The notes: a model not told the origin generated them from the letters alone. Numbered from the stretch's first letter, positions 40,440-49,708 are shown. The stretch: DNA of 64,000 bases from Deltaproteobacteria bacterium (GCA_031263485.1 JAISFS010000089.1:1-64000); one strand, 5' to 3'. Program-made: numbers and translations.

Positions 40440-41897
40440 CTAGGGCCGATGTGAACTGATGATCACGATCCAGCCGTCACTGTCGGTACGTCCCGCCAAT
40501 TCCCCGCGCACCTCGACGAGGTCCCCGTCGGTCGATGCGGATAAGCCAGCCACGGCGAGCCTCCCGCCAGGGAAAGCCGCGGCGGCGACCGCCCGGTCCT
40601 CGCCCGACCCGCCCAAGCAGAGCGTCCAGAGAAGTCTACCGGCCGGATCCGCGGCCATCGCGAGGAAATCGATTTCCGCTCCGGAGAAGACGGGGTTCTC
40701 TACGTAGCCCGCTCCGAAGAAGACCCCCTCCGACTCCGCGGCCCCCGCCAGCGCACCCTTGAAGCCGGCCGCGATGTGGAGCTGCCACTCCAGGTTCCCC
40801 CGGGGCCCGAGCCTGAACAGCCAGGGCCGCGGGATGCCCGGGTCGCCTCCGGGCATGTGGCGCCTGGCGTCCCCCGCTCCCATGAAGCCCCCGCCCGTGC
40901 CCGGGGCCGGTGCGAGCGCCATGGCCACCGGCCCGATGGCCGAGGTCCTGGTCCACAGGTGCATGCCGTCCTGCGTCACGCCAGTCACCTTGGACTCCGC
41001 GCCGCCGTCACCGGTCAGCGTCGCATAGGCCACTACCGCCCCGCCCTGCGGTCCGGGAGCGGCGGCCATCCCCGGAAGCGCCGGGCCCGCGACCGGGCCC
41101 CTCTCCCAAAGCGTGCCGCCCCCATCGTCCAGCCTGATGACGGCAAGCTCCCGGCACTTCGATCGCCCGCCGCAGGCGTGATCCGCCTCTTGGGTCGCGG
41201 CAGACGGCACCCCCTCGACCAGGAGCGCGTAGCCGCCGTCGGGATGGGCGTAGACGGCCCTCGAATCGCGAGGGCCGCCGCCGGGGAACGACCTGAGCCA
41301 GACCGTCGCGCCCGACGCGTCCAGCTTGGCCGCCCAGGGGATGGCACCCCCCGGCCAGGGGACGCCAGGGAAGTCCCCGTCCGCGGAAAAGGTCGTCCCC
41401 GCCACGACGAAACCTCCGTCCGGGCTCGCGGCCACGGCGGTCGCGGAATCGGGACCCGAGCCCCCGATGGACCGCTTCCAGACGATCGAGCCGGACCCGT
41501 CCAGCCTCAGGATCCATGCGTCCGCGGCCCCGGCGTTGGACTCGACGTCCCCGTCGGCCGAGGCGCTCTGCCCTGCGGCCAGAAGCCCCCCATCCGCGAG
41601 GGCCGCCACCGCGAGGAAGCGGTCGTCCCCCGGCCCGCCGTAAGCCCTGGACCACTCCACTGCGGGAGGGTCCAGGAGGGGCGCGGCGGCGGTCCCGTCG
41701 GCGGCGGTCAGCGCGTCGGCCCGGAACGCGAGCGTCGCCGCCGCAGCGGCAAGGGGGACCAGAATGGCCGTCAGGCGGGCACGCGCGTCCGTGCGCCGTG
41801 AGACGGAGCGTGACGAGGACCTGCGAGGGAGACGGCAGACGGCTCGGAAGGACGACGGGGAAACCGCCGGGTCGCGGTATTCTGAAGCCGCTCCCAT
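40440..41897 (-). CDS. Secreted beta-propeller-like repeat protein B
   Basis: 485 residues, paralogue of the gene upstream. After an Arg/Ser-rich start there is a hydrophobic segment (about 41-65, LTAILVPLAAAAATLAF), then repeated units of about 50 residues such as AYGGPGDDRFLAVAALADGG, AGQSASADGDVESNAGAADA, WILRLDGSGSIVWKRSIGGS. This WxxxxGGxGxDxxxxxxxxxDGGxxxAGxTxSxDGD pattern is common in extracellular propeller or delta-60-like repeat proteins. Start MGAASEYRDP (41897, AAGGTGA upstream) lies 4 bp past the stop of the upstream paralogue, so they form one operon. Ligand and function unknown. Confidence 0.75.
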   Translation of the reverse strand: MGAASEYRDPAVSPSSFRAVCRLPRRSSSRSVSRRTDARARLTAILVPLAAAAATLAFRADALTAADGTAAAPLLDPPAVEWSRAYGGPGDDRFLAVAALADGGLLAAGQSASADGDVESNAGAADAWILRLDGSGSIVWKRSIGGSGPDSATAVAASPDGGFVVAGTTFSADGDFPGVPWPGGAIPWAAKLDASGATVWLRSFPGGGPRDSRAVYAHPDGGYALLVEGVPSAATQEADHACGGRSKCRELAVIRLDDGGGTLWERGPVAGPALPGMAAAPGPQGGAVVAYATLTGDGGAESKVTGVTQDGMHLWTRTSAIGPVAMALAPAPGTGGGFMGAGDARRHMPGGDPGIPRPWLFRLGPRGNLEWQLHIAAGFKGALAGAAESEGVFFGAGYVENPVFSGAEIDFLAMAADPAGRLLWTLCLGGSGEDRAVAAAAFPGGRLAVAGLSASTDGDLVEVRGELAGRTDSDGWIVIISSHRP

Positions 41898-41901
41898 GAC
41901 T

Positions 41902-43818
41902 TCACCTTGCGCCGTCCGCAGCCGACGTGCCGGAGACCGACCGGGCGACGGCACCGGGGACGGAGGCGGCGGGATCGCCTACGTCCGACGCGTCCGAAGC
42001 GCCGGAAGCCGAGGGGGACGGGGTGCCGGGATTTGACGCCGGCGCGGCGCCGTAAGCCGACGGGGACGGGCGGGAGGAATCGACCGACCCACGCGAGCCC
42101 GGGGCCGTTGACACCGGAGTCGGGGCGAGCGTCACGATCCAGCCGTCCGAATCGCCGCGCGCGGCCGTGTCCCCGCCTCCCCGCCAGCCGAGATCCCCGT
42201 CCGCCGAAGAGGTGGTGCCGCCTATGGCGATCCTCCCTCCTGGGAACGCCGCCACGGACTCGCCCCAGTCCACGCCGCTGCCGCCCAACGTGAGGGTCCA
42301 CAGCACCCGCCCGCGGACGTCGGTAGCCGCGGCTATCAGATCGTAGACGCCCACGCCGCCGCGTCCGGGGCTCTCTACCGCCCCGGCGGCGAAGAAGAGG
42401 CCCGGCACCTCGGCCACCCCGTGGAACTCTCCGTTCAAGCCGTGGTCAAGGAAGGCCTCCCACCTGACCCGGCCCTCCGGGCTCAGGGAGAAGATCCAGG
42501 GGCGCCTTACGGCCCCGCCGGAGGAGCCCCGCGCGGCCTGCCCGGCCCCCACGAAGCCCCCCCGGTCCCCGCCTGCGGGCGACACCGCGTATGCCGCGGC
42601 GTCCGCGGACAGCGTCCGGGTCCAGAGATGCCTCCCCTCGGGCCCGGCGCGGGTCACCCTCGCCTCAGGGGCGCCGTCCCCGGCGTAGACCTCGTAGACG
42701 ACCACCGCGCCGCCGCCGGGGACGCCGGCCGCGGCGTTGCCGGGCAATATCGCGTGAGCCCGGGGCCTGCGCACCCTCAGGGTGTTCCCTTCCCCGTCGA
42801 GCCTCACCACCACAAGGTTGCCGCAGGGGGGGCCCGCCGAGCATCCGTCCTCGGGGGAATCCACCTCCCCCATCACGGCGAAGCCGCCGTCGGGAGCCTC
42901 AAGGACGGCCTTCGCCGCCCAGCCCACCCCCCTGAAGGTCTTGATCCATTTGACGGAACCGTCCGGGCCTAGCCTGGCCGCCCAAGCCGCAAGATCCCCG
43001 GGCTCAAACCCATCCGCCGCTCCGGGCGCCATGCCGAAGTCTCCGTCCCCAGAGCGCGTGCCCCCCGCCGCCAGGAAGCCGCCGCCCGAAAGCTCCGCTA
43101 TCGAGGAGGCCCAGTCGTCGTCGCCGCCGCCCAGGGAAAGTTTCCAGGTCACGTTCCCCGTTCCGTCCAGCTTTAGGATCCAGGCGTCGAAGCCCCCGCG
43201 GTTCCCCGCCACGTCGCCTTCGGCGGAGGCGCTGCGGCCGGCCGCGACCAGGCCCCCGTCAGAGGTCGCGCATACCTGCGCGAAGCCCTCGTCCCCCGGC
43301 CCCCCGTAGACCCTCATCCACTCCACTGCGGGCGGATCTCCCGGCGGGATCGAGAGGGCACTCCCGGGCGCCTCAACGCCGACGGTCGCGGAGCGCCCGG
43401 CAGCATCCGGGGCTCCGGACGGAGCCGAAGCCTCGGGCGGGGAAGCCGATGTCTCGGGCGGGGAAGCCGACGTCTCGGGCGTGTTAGTCGGCAGGACGAG
43501 CGGAGCAAGCCCGGGCGGCAACACGGCGACGGGCGGCGCCTCGGATGGGGCGGCCGCGATCGGCGGCGGGAGCGGCGCGGCAGACGGCGGTAGCGATACC
43601 GGAGGCGCGGCAGGGGGCGGGAACGAAACAGGAGGCGTTGCGGGGGGCGGGAGCGAAACGGGAGGCGTTGCAGGAGGCGGGAGCTGTACGGGAATCCCGT
43701 CCGAAGGGGGAATGCCCCGGGTACTGTCCGCAGGATCCGCGGCCAGGGACAGCGATGGCGCGTACGTCTCGACCGCGACCAGAAGGGCCGCGAGGAGTAG
43801 TGCCGAGGAAAATCTCAT
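41902..43818 (-). CDS. Secreted beta-propeller-like repeat protein A with Pro-rich stalk
   Basis: 638 residues. Signal peptide at 1-26 (MRFSSALLLAALLVAVETYA). A Pro-rich linker (about 40-110) contains tandem decapeptides LPPPATPPVS, then Pro/Ser/Thr units SPPETSA. The propeller-like domain (about 165-570) repeats units such as YGGPGDEGFAQVCATSDGG, GRSASAEGDVAGNRGGFDA, WILKLDGTGNVTWKLSLGGG. A Ser/Ala/Pro-rich tail ends the protein. AAGGAGCG ribosome binding site. The architecture suggests a surface-exposed domain held off the membrane by a stalk. Same repeat family as the downstream gene; specific function unknown. Confidence 0.78.
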   Translation of the reverse strand: MRFSSALLLAALLVAVETYAPSLSLAADPADSTRGIPPSDGIPVQLPPPATPPVSLPPPATPPVSFPPPAAPPVSLPPSAAPLPPPIAAAPSEAPPVAVLPPGLAPLVLPTNTPETSASPPETSASPPEASAPSGAPDAAGRSATVGVEAPGSALSIPPGDPPAVEWMRVYGGPGDEGFAQVCATSDGGLVAAGRSASAEGDVAGNRGGFDAWILKLDGTGNVTWKLSLGGGDDDWASSIAELSGGGFLAAGGTRSGDGDFGMAPGAADGFEPGDLAAWAARLGPDGSVKWIKTFRGVGWAAKAVLEAPDGGFAVMGEVDSPEDGCSAGPPCGNLVVVRLDGEGNTLRVRRPRAHAILPGNAAAGVPGGGAVVVYEVYAGDGAPEARVTRAGPEGRHLWTRTLSADAAAYAVSPAGGDRGGFVGAGQAARGSSGGAVRRPWIFSLSPEGRVRWEAFLDHGLNGEFHGVAEVPGLFFAAGAVESPGRGGVGVYDLIAAATDVRGRVLWTLTLGGSGVDWGESVAAFPGGRIAIGGTTSSADGDLGWRGGGDTAARGDSDGWIVTLAPTPVSTAPGSRGSVDSSRPSPSAYGAAPASNPGTPSPSASGASDASDVGDPAASVPGAVARSVSGTSAADGAR

Positions 43819-44675
43819 TGCTCGCGCTCCTTTACAACTACAACCTCATGAAAACACCGGGCGCAAAGCGCCCGATGGAGTATGGCCGCCGACGACTGGC
43901 GCGGGGCGGAACACGCGCCGGTTCCGACCGAAGACGGGCTGGAAAGGCATCGGGCGCAAAGGGGCGGCTGTCGGGCAATCCGCAGGCCAGTCGGGCGCGA
44001 CGGGGCCGTATCATCGGCACGGAGTGTCAGGCGATGCGCCGAGGGGTTATCGAGACGCGGAGAGGCTCGCCCGCCGCTCTCGGACGGGACCGAAGTGACG
44101 GGAACCGTCAAGGCGGTTAGGACTGGAGCCTAAGGGACGCGCGACCGACGCGGCAGACGCCCGGAAGGGGACGGGACAGGCCGGATATGCCGATTTGGCT
44201 AAGAATAGTATGGAATGTACCACAGATTGTGAGGCCGATCAAGCTCGTGACCGAAAACGGGCACTGTCAGGGCGTGAAGGAACCGATTGCAAGCCCCCCG
44301 ACTTCCCGGCGACCGAAGGCCAGCAACGGCAAGCGCCATGCCTGGACCCGATCGGCTTCCGTGACTTCCCTATATGTCTTTCGAGAAGCGCCACACGGCG
44401 GCGGCGCACCGGGCCGCGAGCGCTTCTAAATCAGCGGCACAGGGCCGGACTCTGACCATGAGGGCCAGATGGGCCGTCTCAAGCCTCGGGCTACCAGACG
44501 ACCGGCGCAACCGGGGACGACGGGCAGTTCTGCTTCCTGACACGCCGAAAGGAGCCCAGAAGGCCAGCCAGGGAAGAAGGGCTCACAGGAAATCAAGCCA
44601 GCGATCGCCGGCTGCCGCCCGGGCGGCCACTGTAACCCCGGTACGGTCCGGAAAGGCGCAACCGGGCAAAAATGC
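43819..44675. other. Intergenic, nothing recognised
   Basis: About 860 bp between the propeller gene and the tRNA promoter. Only short overlapping ORFs without family motifs. Confidence 0.5.
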
Positions 44676-44704
44676 TTGACAAGAGGGGAGCATGGAAGTA
44701 AACT
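44676..44704 (+). promoter_or_regulatory. Promoter of tRNA-Leu
   Basis: -35 TTGACA (44676-44681), 17-bp spacer and -10 TAAACT (44699-44704), 25 bp before the mature tRNA 5' end. Confidence 0.75.
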
Positions 44705-44728
44705 GTCCTTCACTTTCGCGCCTTTCAT

Positions 44729-44815
44729 GCCGAAGTGGTGGAAGTGGTAGACACGCTAGGTTCAGGGTCTAGTGGGGGTTCCCCCGTAGGAGTTCGAGTC
44801 TCCTCTTCGGCACCA
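44729..44815 (+). tRNA. tRNA-Leu (anticodon CAG)
   Basis: 87-nt class II tRNA. Acceptor stem GCCGAAG pairs with CTTCGGC, A discriminator and encoded CCA. The anticodon stem CTAGG/TCTAG encloses the loop TTCAGGG, giving CAG. The long variable arm (tgggggttccccc) is characteristic of leucine tRNA, and the T-arm is aggag-ttcgagt-ctcct. Its 3' end is duplicated at 36478, and an accessory island with an integrase lies downstream. Confidence 0.95.
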
Positions 44816-44959
44816 TCGCGCGTTTAACATGCTTTTCCAAAAAAATGTCAACAACTTAAGGCAGAATGGTTGAGATTTGCCTACGGAAAAGTAAATGTTG
44901 TCAAGGGGTTTCAATCGTCAAGTTCCCTAAGTTGTTGACTTTGGGTTACATAATACTCC

Positions 44960-45011
44960 AAAAAGGGGAATTCGGCTGGAACTTCAATGGTTTGGGCGAA
45001 TTCCCCTTTTT
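44960..45011 (+). terminator. Strong stem-loop after tRNA-Leu
   Basis: Perfect 15-bp inverted repeat (aaaaaggggaattcg / cgaattccccttttt) around a 22-nt loop, ending in a T-run. Reads as a rho-independent terminator on either strand. Confidence 0.6.
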
Positions 45012-45060
45012 CATGTCTTACGTGGGCATCACGCCGCTTTGCTTGTCCCTGAAAGGCCTC

Positions 45061-45336
45061 CCGCACCATTCTGAAGGCCGCGCTCGCGCTCCTTGTCCTA
45101 GCCCTACCGTCTCCGCCATCTCCCAGGCGACCGAGTCCGCCTTCACAGCCCCCGTTTCTGCCCAATATTCCCTTTCCACCCCCGTGAAGGAGATACTCCA
45201 GGCTTTCGCCGAAAACGTTCTGGCGGACACATCGCGATTCTAAGACAAGAATGTCAGTTACGTCATCTCGGACGCCACCGTCAAAAGTGTACAGGGCGGG
45301 ACCGACGCCACCGTCAAAAGTGTACAGGGCAGGACC
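45061..45336 (+). pseudogene. Possible secretin N-terminal domain remnant
   Basis: In one frame RTILKAALALLVLALPSPP resembles a signal peptide. In another, APVSAQYSLSTPVKEILQAF and, after a stop, SYVISDATVKSVQGG resemble the N0 domain of type II/III secretins. A 33-bp perfect-phase duplication (45271 and 45304) repeats DATVKSVQGGT. Frames are broken and no secretin core follows. Weak identification from motif shape only. The rest of the 44816-45700 gap shows nothing clear; the ORF 45352..45603 may be its degraded continuation. Confidence 0.3.
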
Positions 45337-45700
45337 AACAACATCTACATAGTGCTCCTGGACGTCCCTGCAATCGGGAAGGACGAAGCCCCGGCTACGG
45401 AATTGCAAGTTCGCTGTCTCATGTCCGGAGATATGGAGAACTCCAACGAGCGGGATATCTTGACGAACTATAGGACCGAGGACATGCGCACATTACATGT
45501 CGTTTTCCTGGATTCAGACCCGACCTTCGTCCCTTACGGCTGTTCCGATCAGGAACTCTTAGACAGGAAGGAGGAAAGGGCCGAAACCCTCCGGCTACAG
45601 TAGGCCGTTTCCGAAACGATCCGGCACAACACTGCATTTCAAGAAATCGCCTTCGTAACATACATGCTTTTCCTTTATCCCTCCCCCTGTCAGGACCCGC

Positions 45701-47386
45701 ATGTCCGACTTCAAGCGCCTCCTCTGTTACGGCGACAACCTCCAGGTGCTCCGCGACCACGTAAGGGACGAGTCCGTGGACCTCATCTACCTCGACCCCC
45801 CGTTCAACTCGAAGCGGCTATTCAACGTCTTCCTCGACGCCGAGGCCCAGGCGACCGCGTTCGACGACACCTGGACGTGGAACGACGAGACCGAAAGGGA
45901 CCTGGCGCTGATCGTCGGCAAGGGCCAGACGGCGCTTTACGAGCTCCTGGCGGCCTTCAAGTCCGTAGAGGGGGAAAGGGGCATGGCTCCGTACTGCGTC
46001 ATGATGGCGGCCCGTATTCTGGAGCTCAGACGCGTCCTCAAGCCGACGGGCTCCGTCTACCTCCACTGCGACCCCACCGCGTCCCATTACCTCAAGACCG
46101 TCATGGACGTCGTCTTCAGGCGGGATAACTTCCGCAACGAGGTCATTTGGAAGAGGACCTTCGCGCACGGCAGGGCGAAAAGATGGGGCCCCGTCCACGA
46201 CTGCATCCTGTATTACTCGAAATCGGTCGACTGCGTCTGGAACAGGACGGTGGAAGCATACGGCAAATCATATCTCGACCGCTTCTACAACAAGCACGAC
46301 GACAAGGGCACGTATCGGGTCGTCACCCTAGACGGCCCCGGCAGGAGGGGCGGGTCCTCCGGAGCGTTATGGCGCGGCGTGGACCCTTCCGTCAGCGGCA
46401 GGCATTGGGAGGTTCCGCCGGACAGGTCCCTGCCGCCCTGGTTCGAACATCCGCCGGGATATTCCCTGATGAACGTCCAGGACCGCCTTGACGTTTTGGA
46501 CGAGGCAGGGCTGATTTACTGGCCGCCGAAAGGGACCAAGCCCCATTACAAGAAGTATCTCCTCGATGGCGCGGGAAACCCGCTCCAGGACATAATCTCC
46601 GACATACCCCCGCTTTCGAAAAAGGACAAGGAAAGGCTCGAATACCCCACGCAGAAGCCGTCAAGGCTTCTGGAAAGGATCATCTCGGCGTCGTCCAACC
46701 CTGGCGACCTCGTCCTGGACCCCTTCTGCGGGTGCGGCACGGCCATCGAGGCCGCGGAGAATCTTGGCCGCCGGTGGATAGGCATCGACATTACCCACAT
46801 CGCCGTCGGCCTGGTCGAGAAGCGGCTTGAGGACGGCTTCCCGGGCCTGAAGTGGGAAACCCTGGGCATCCCGAAGGATCTTGCCGTCGCCCGCGACCTG
46901 GCCGAACGCGACAAGTACCAGTTCCAGTACTGGGCCTGCTCGCTCGTCCGCGCCCACCCCGTCGACGCGGAACACACGAAAGGTGCCGACAGGGGGATAG
47001 ACGGGGTGAGACTCTTCAACGACGAGAACCCGAAGGCGAAGCTCAAGAAGATAATCGTCGCCGTCAAGGGAGGAGCCAACGTCAACCCTTCGATGGTCCG
47101 TGACCTTCGGGGCACGGTCGAGCGCGACAAGGCTGCCATGGGCCTGTTCGTAACCCTGACGCCCCCCACGAAGGCGATGGCCGCCGAGGCCGCCGGCGCG
47201 GGACACTACGTGCCGCCCGAAGCGTCCCGCTCCACAGACCCGATCCCCAGGATACAGATCCTCACCGTCGAGGACCTCCTGAAGGGCATCCGGCCCAACC
47301 TGCCCCCGGACTTTACCCAAGGCGGGGGCACGTTCAAGAAGAACCGCACGGTGACCGAGTCCCCGAAGCCGACCGGCCTGCTGTGA
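45701..47386 (+). CDS. DNA methyltransferase fused to restriction-endonuclease-like domain
   Basis: 561 residues. The N-terminal two thirds is a beta-class DNA N6-adenine/N4-cytosine methyltransferase: catalytic DPPF motif in DLIYLDPPFNSKR (about 28-40) and AdoMet motif LDPFCGCGTAIEAAENLGRR (about 343-362) in the circularly permuted order of type III Mod-like enzymes. The target recognition region lies between. The C-terminal part (about 400-520) resembles an Mrr/PD-(D/E)XK nuclease fold: HTKGADRGIDG then KKIIVAVKGGANVNPSMVRD, where Asp and Lys would be catalytic. It could therefore modify and cut in one chain. No separate restriction gene adjoins. Start MSDFKRLLCYGDN. Located in the island after tRNA-Leu. 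Confidence 0.85.
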   Translation: MSDFKRLLCYGDNLQVLRDHVRDESVDLIYLDPPFNSKRLFNVFLDAEAQATAFDDTWTWNDETERDLALIVGKGQTALYELLAAFKSVEGERGMAPYCVMMAARILELRRVLKPTGSVYLHCDPTASHYLKTVMDVVFRRDNFRNEVIWKRTFAHGRAKRWGPVHDCILYYSKSVDCVWNRTVEAYGKSYLDRFYNKHDDKGTYRVVTLDGPGRRGGSSGALWRGVDPSVSGRHWEVPPDRSLPPWFEHPPGYSLMNVQDRLDVLDEAGLIYWPPKGTKPHYKKYLLDGAGNPLQDIISDIPPLSKKDKERLEYPTQKPSRLLERIISASSNPGDLVLDPFCGCGTAIEAAENLGRRWIGIDITHIAVGLVEKRLEDGFPGLKWETLGIPKDLAVARDLAERDKYQFQYWACSLVRAHPVDAEHTKGADRGIDGVRLFNDENPKAKLKKIIVAVKGGANVNPSMVRDLRGTVERDKAAMGLFVTLTPPTKAMAAEAAGAGHYVPPEASRSTDPIPRIQILTVEDLLKGIRPNLPPDFTQGGGTFKKNRTVTESPKPTGLL

Positions 47387-47829
47387 CGCGGGACGGAAGG
47401 GGCCCGACATATGACGCGTCCCCGAAGGGAAACCCTCTGGACGGACAAGACGCACCCGGAGACCGTAAGCCCGACGCGTCCCCCCGAGCTGGCGAAGAGG
47501 CAGGACGCCAACGTGTCCCGGTCGGGAAACGTGGCATGCCCGAACGGCACCCCGGAATGAGCCGGGACATGGGACGGCAACCGGCTCGTCTGGTTCACCG
47601 CGATCCGCCTGGATTTATCGGTTGACATGCGGATCAGCGCGCGGTAACCTTCGCGATATCCGGCTGACACGTCCATGTCGGTAATCGGCTCCAGCCCCAT
47701 GAAACCATTTTCCGGACATCTTCAAAGTCATTTCAGCATGGCGGCGTGTCCCGACCAGCGGCGCAATAGCCCCCGACACCCTTAAGGCGTCCCGCGACGG
47801 CCCGCCCGGGACGGCCCAAGGTACCAGAC
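47387..47829. other. Intergenic, no gene seen
   Basis: 443 bp between the methyltransferase and integrase genes; no motif recognised. Confidence 0.4.
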
Positions 47830-49020
47830 ATGTTGACTCCGAAGCAGATCGAGAACGCCCGGCCCGCTCAACGCCCTTACAGGCTCTACGACGGGGACCG
47901 CTCGTGCGTTTTCCTGAAGGTGACCCCCAAAGGGGGCAAGCTCTGGAAATTCGAATACACTCTCCGTGACAGGAGGCGCGTAAAATCCCTGGGGACCTTC
48001 CCGGAGATAAGTCTCGCCGACGCCCGCGCGGCGGCGGCGGAGTTCATGCGATCCCTGGCCGAAAAGGCCGGACCGGCCAAGACGCCGGAATACCCGAAGG
48101 ATACTCTCGGGGAGGCGGCCCGCGAATGGGCGGCCGGTTTCTTCCCCGGCCTGCCGACCGAGACCAGGAAAAGATACGCCGACATCCTGGAAGAGAACAT
48201 CCTGCCGGTCTTTGGAGAATTACCGATTTTATTTTTCAGGTGTGCCAGAATCCCCAGCGTGGCGTCGACGCACCTCGATCCTGGCATGCTCGAAGCTTTA
48301 GGGGGCGCCGATATCCTTCGCGACAAAACGTGGCTTATGGAGCAGATCCTCACTTTCGCCATCGCCGAAGGGAAACTCACGTTATTTGGACCCGGGTCGG
48401 AGCAGGATTGGTATTCTTGCCGCCATGAACGCATACCAGGCTGGTCGGCAGTGACCGATCCGGCCAAGCTGGGCGAGCTGTTGCGGGCCATCTGGTCTCA
48501 CCGGGGCTCCCCTGCGGTCTGTTTTGCCCTGAAGGTCCTGCCCTACGTATTCGTCCGCTCCGGCGAGCTCCAGAACGCCGTCTGGGAAGAGGTCAGCCTG
48601 GAAGGGTCCTACTGGCTCATGCCGGCCGCCAGGAGGATGAAGTCGGGTACCGGACACGCGGTCCCCCTGGCCAGGCAGGTGAACGCCATGCTGAACGAGC
48701 TCAAGAAGCTGACCGGAGACGGCCCGTACCTGTTTCCCAACAAGCATTCCAAGAATCGGCCTATAGGAAGCGGGGCACTTGGCCACGCCCTGAAACGGGA
48801 AGGTTTCGGTCCGGGCACGGCCTCTTGCCACGGGTTCCGGACCACGGCCTCGACCCTCCTGCGTGAACTGGGCTATCCCGAGGACCTGATTGATCTCCAG
48901 CTCGCCCATCGGCCCCTCAACGCCGCCCGAAGGGGATTCGACCCGTTCGATCGCTTCGAGGAACGGTCCAGGATGATGCAGGGGTGGGCCGACTATCTCG
49001 ATTCCCTCCGGACATGGTGA
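47830..49020 (+). CDS. P4-type tyrosine recombinase/integrase, catalytic Tyr apparently replaced
   Basis: 396 residues, normal length. N-terminal DUF4102 arm-binding domain (MLTPKQIENARPAQRPYRLY, LGTFPEISLADARAAAAEF), a diverged core-binding region (about 95-215), and a catalytic domain with the Arg in VFVRSGELQNAVWEEV, a basic beta-hairpin RRMKSGTGHAVPL, HGFRTTASTLL, and LAH. The usual C-terminal signature (AAYNRAEYLEERRRMMQWWADYL in relatives, quoted only as family pattern) appears here as GFDPFDRFEERSRMMQGWAD: both tyrosines are Phe (TTC codons). It may be inactive, or a non-standard residue may serve. Presumably once inserted the island at tRNA-Leu. Confidence 0.85.
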   Translation: MLTPKQIENARPAQRPYRLYDGDRSCVFLKVTPKGGKLWKFEYTLRDRRRVKSLGTFPEISLADARAAAAEFMRSLAEKAGPAKTPEYPKDTLGEAAREWAAGFFPGLPTETRKRYADILEENILPVFGELPILFFRCARIPSVASTHLDPGMLEALGGADILRDKTWLMEQILTFAIAEGKLTLFGPGSEQDWYSCRHERIPGWSAVTDPAKLGELLRAIWSHRGSPAVCFALKVLPYVFVRSGELQNAVWEEVSLEGSYWLMPAARRMKSGTGHAVPLARQVNAMLNELKKLTGDGPYLFPNKHSKNRPIGSGALGHALKREGFGPGTASCHGFRTTASTLLRELGYPEDLIDLQLAHRPLNAARRGFDPFDRFEERSRMMQGWADYLDSLRTW

Positions 49021-49368
49021 CCGCATCCCGGAACCCTCCGGCCATGGCAATGGACGTCCGTATTCCGCACCGGACAATCGCCGGGAATAATTTCCCGAAA
49101 GCCGGGAATCGGGGGATCCGCGAGGGCAAGGTGAAGCCGGACGGCCCGGAACGCCCCGAAGACGTCAAGGCAGCCGCCGAACGGGACTTCCTCGGCCGGG
49201 ACTGGCAAAAGGAGGCGAGTCCGAAGTTCCGGCCTCTTCACGGGCCGACCAGTCCCGAGACATGCCCCAAATGACCCTGCGGAAGTGGCCGGGCCGATCT
49301 GCGGATCAGCGACAACGCTAGCCGTGAGCCCTGATTGAGCGGGGCCTGTCCGCGGGGGGAGGGAACGA
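49021..49368. other. Intergenic, no gene seen
   Basis: 348 bp after the integrase. Nothing recognisable and no second copy of the tRNA-Leu 3' end. Confidence 0.4.
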
Positions 49369-49708
49369 ATGCTTGGCGCAATCGTGGGAGACGTAATAGG
49401 ATCGCAAGTTCGCGTCCGCCAACCCCAAGAAAAATGATTTCGCGCAACGCGTCAAGAAAGGTCGCCTCCCGGACTCCAAGGACAATCGCCTCACGGACGC
49501 CAGCGTCATGACCATTGCCGTGGCCAAGGCGATAATGGAAGCGTCCGAAGCCGAAGGCCATGGAAAAGGCGGCCGCGTATATCTCGACGCGCTGTCGGGG
49601 CTTGCCGCCAGGAACATGCAGGAAATGGGCCGCATGTACCAGGACCACCAATACGGCGCCATGTTCAGACGGCGTGTAACGAAATTAACGATATCGCATA
49701 TCCCATAA
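49369..49708 (+). pseudogene. ADP-ribosylglycohydrolase N-terminal relic
   Basis: Starts MLGAIVGDVIGS behind ggggaggg, the standard beginning of DraG-type ADP-ribosylglycohydrolases. The frame stops at 49438. The continuation FASANPKKNDFAQRVKKGRL and LTDASVMTIAVAKAIMEASE lies in another frame and ends QEMGRMYQDHQYGAMFRRRV, which matches the next family block. The family TDD metal-ligand motif reads TDA here. Only about the first 110 residues of roughly 260 are present. Non-functional. Confidence 0.65.
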
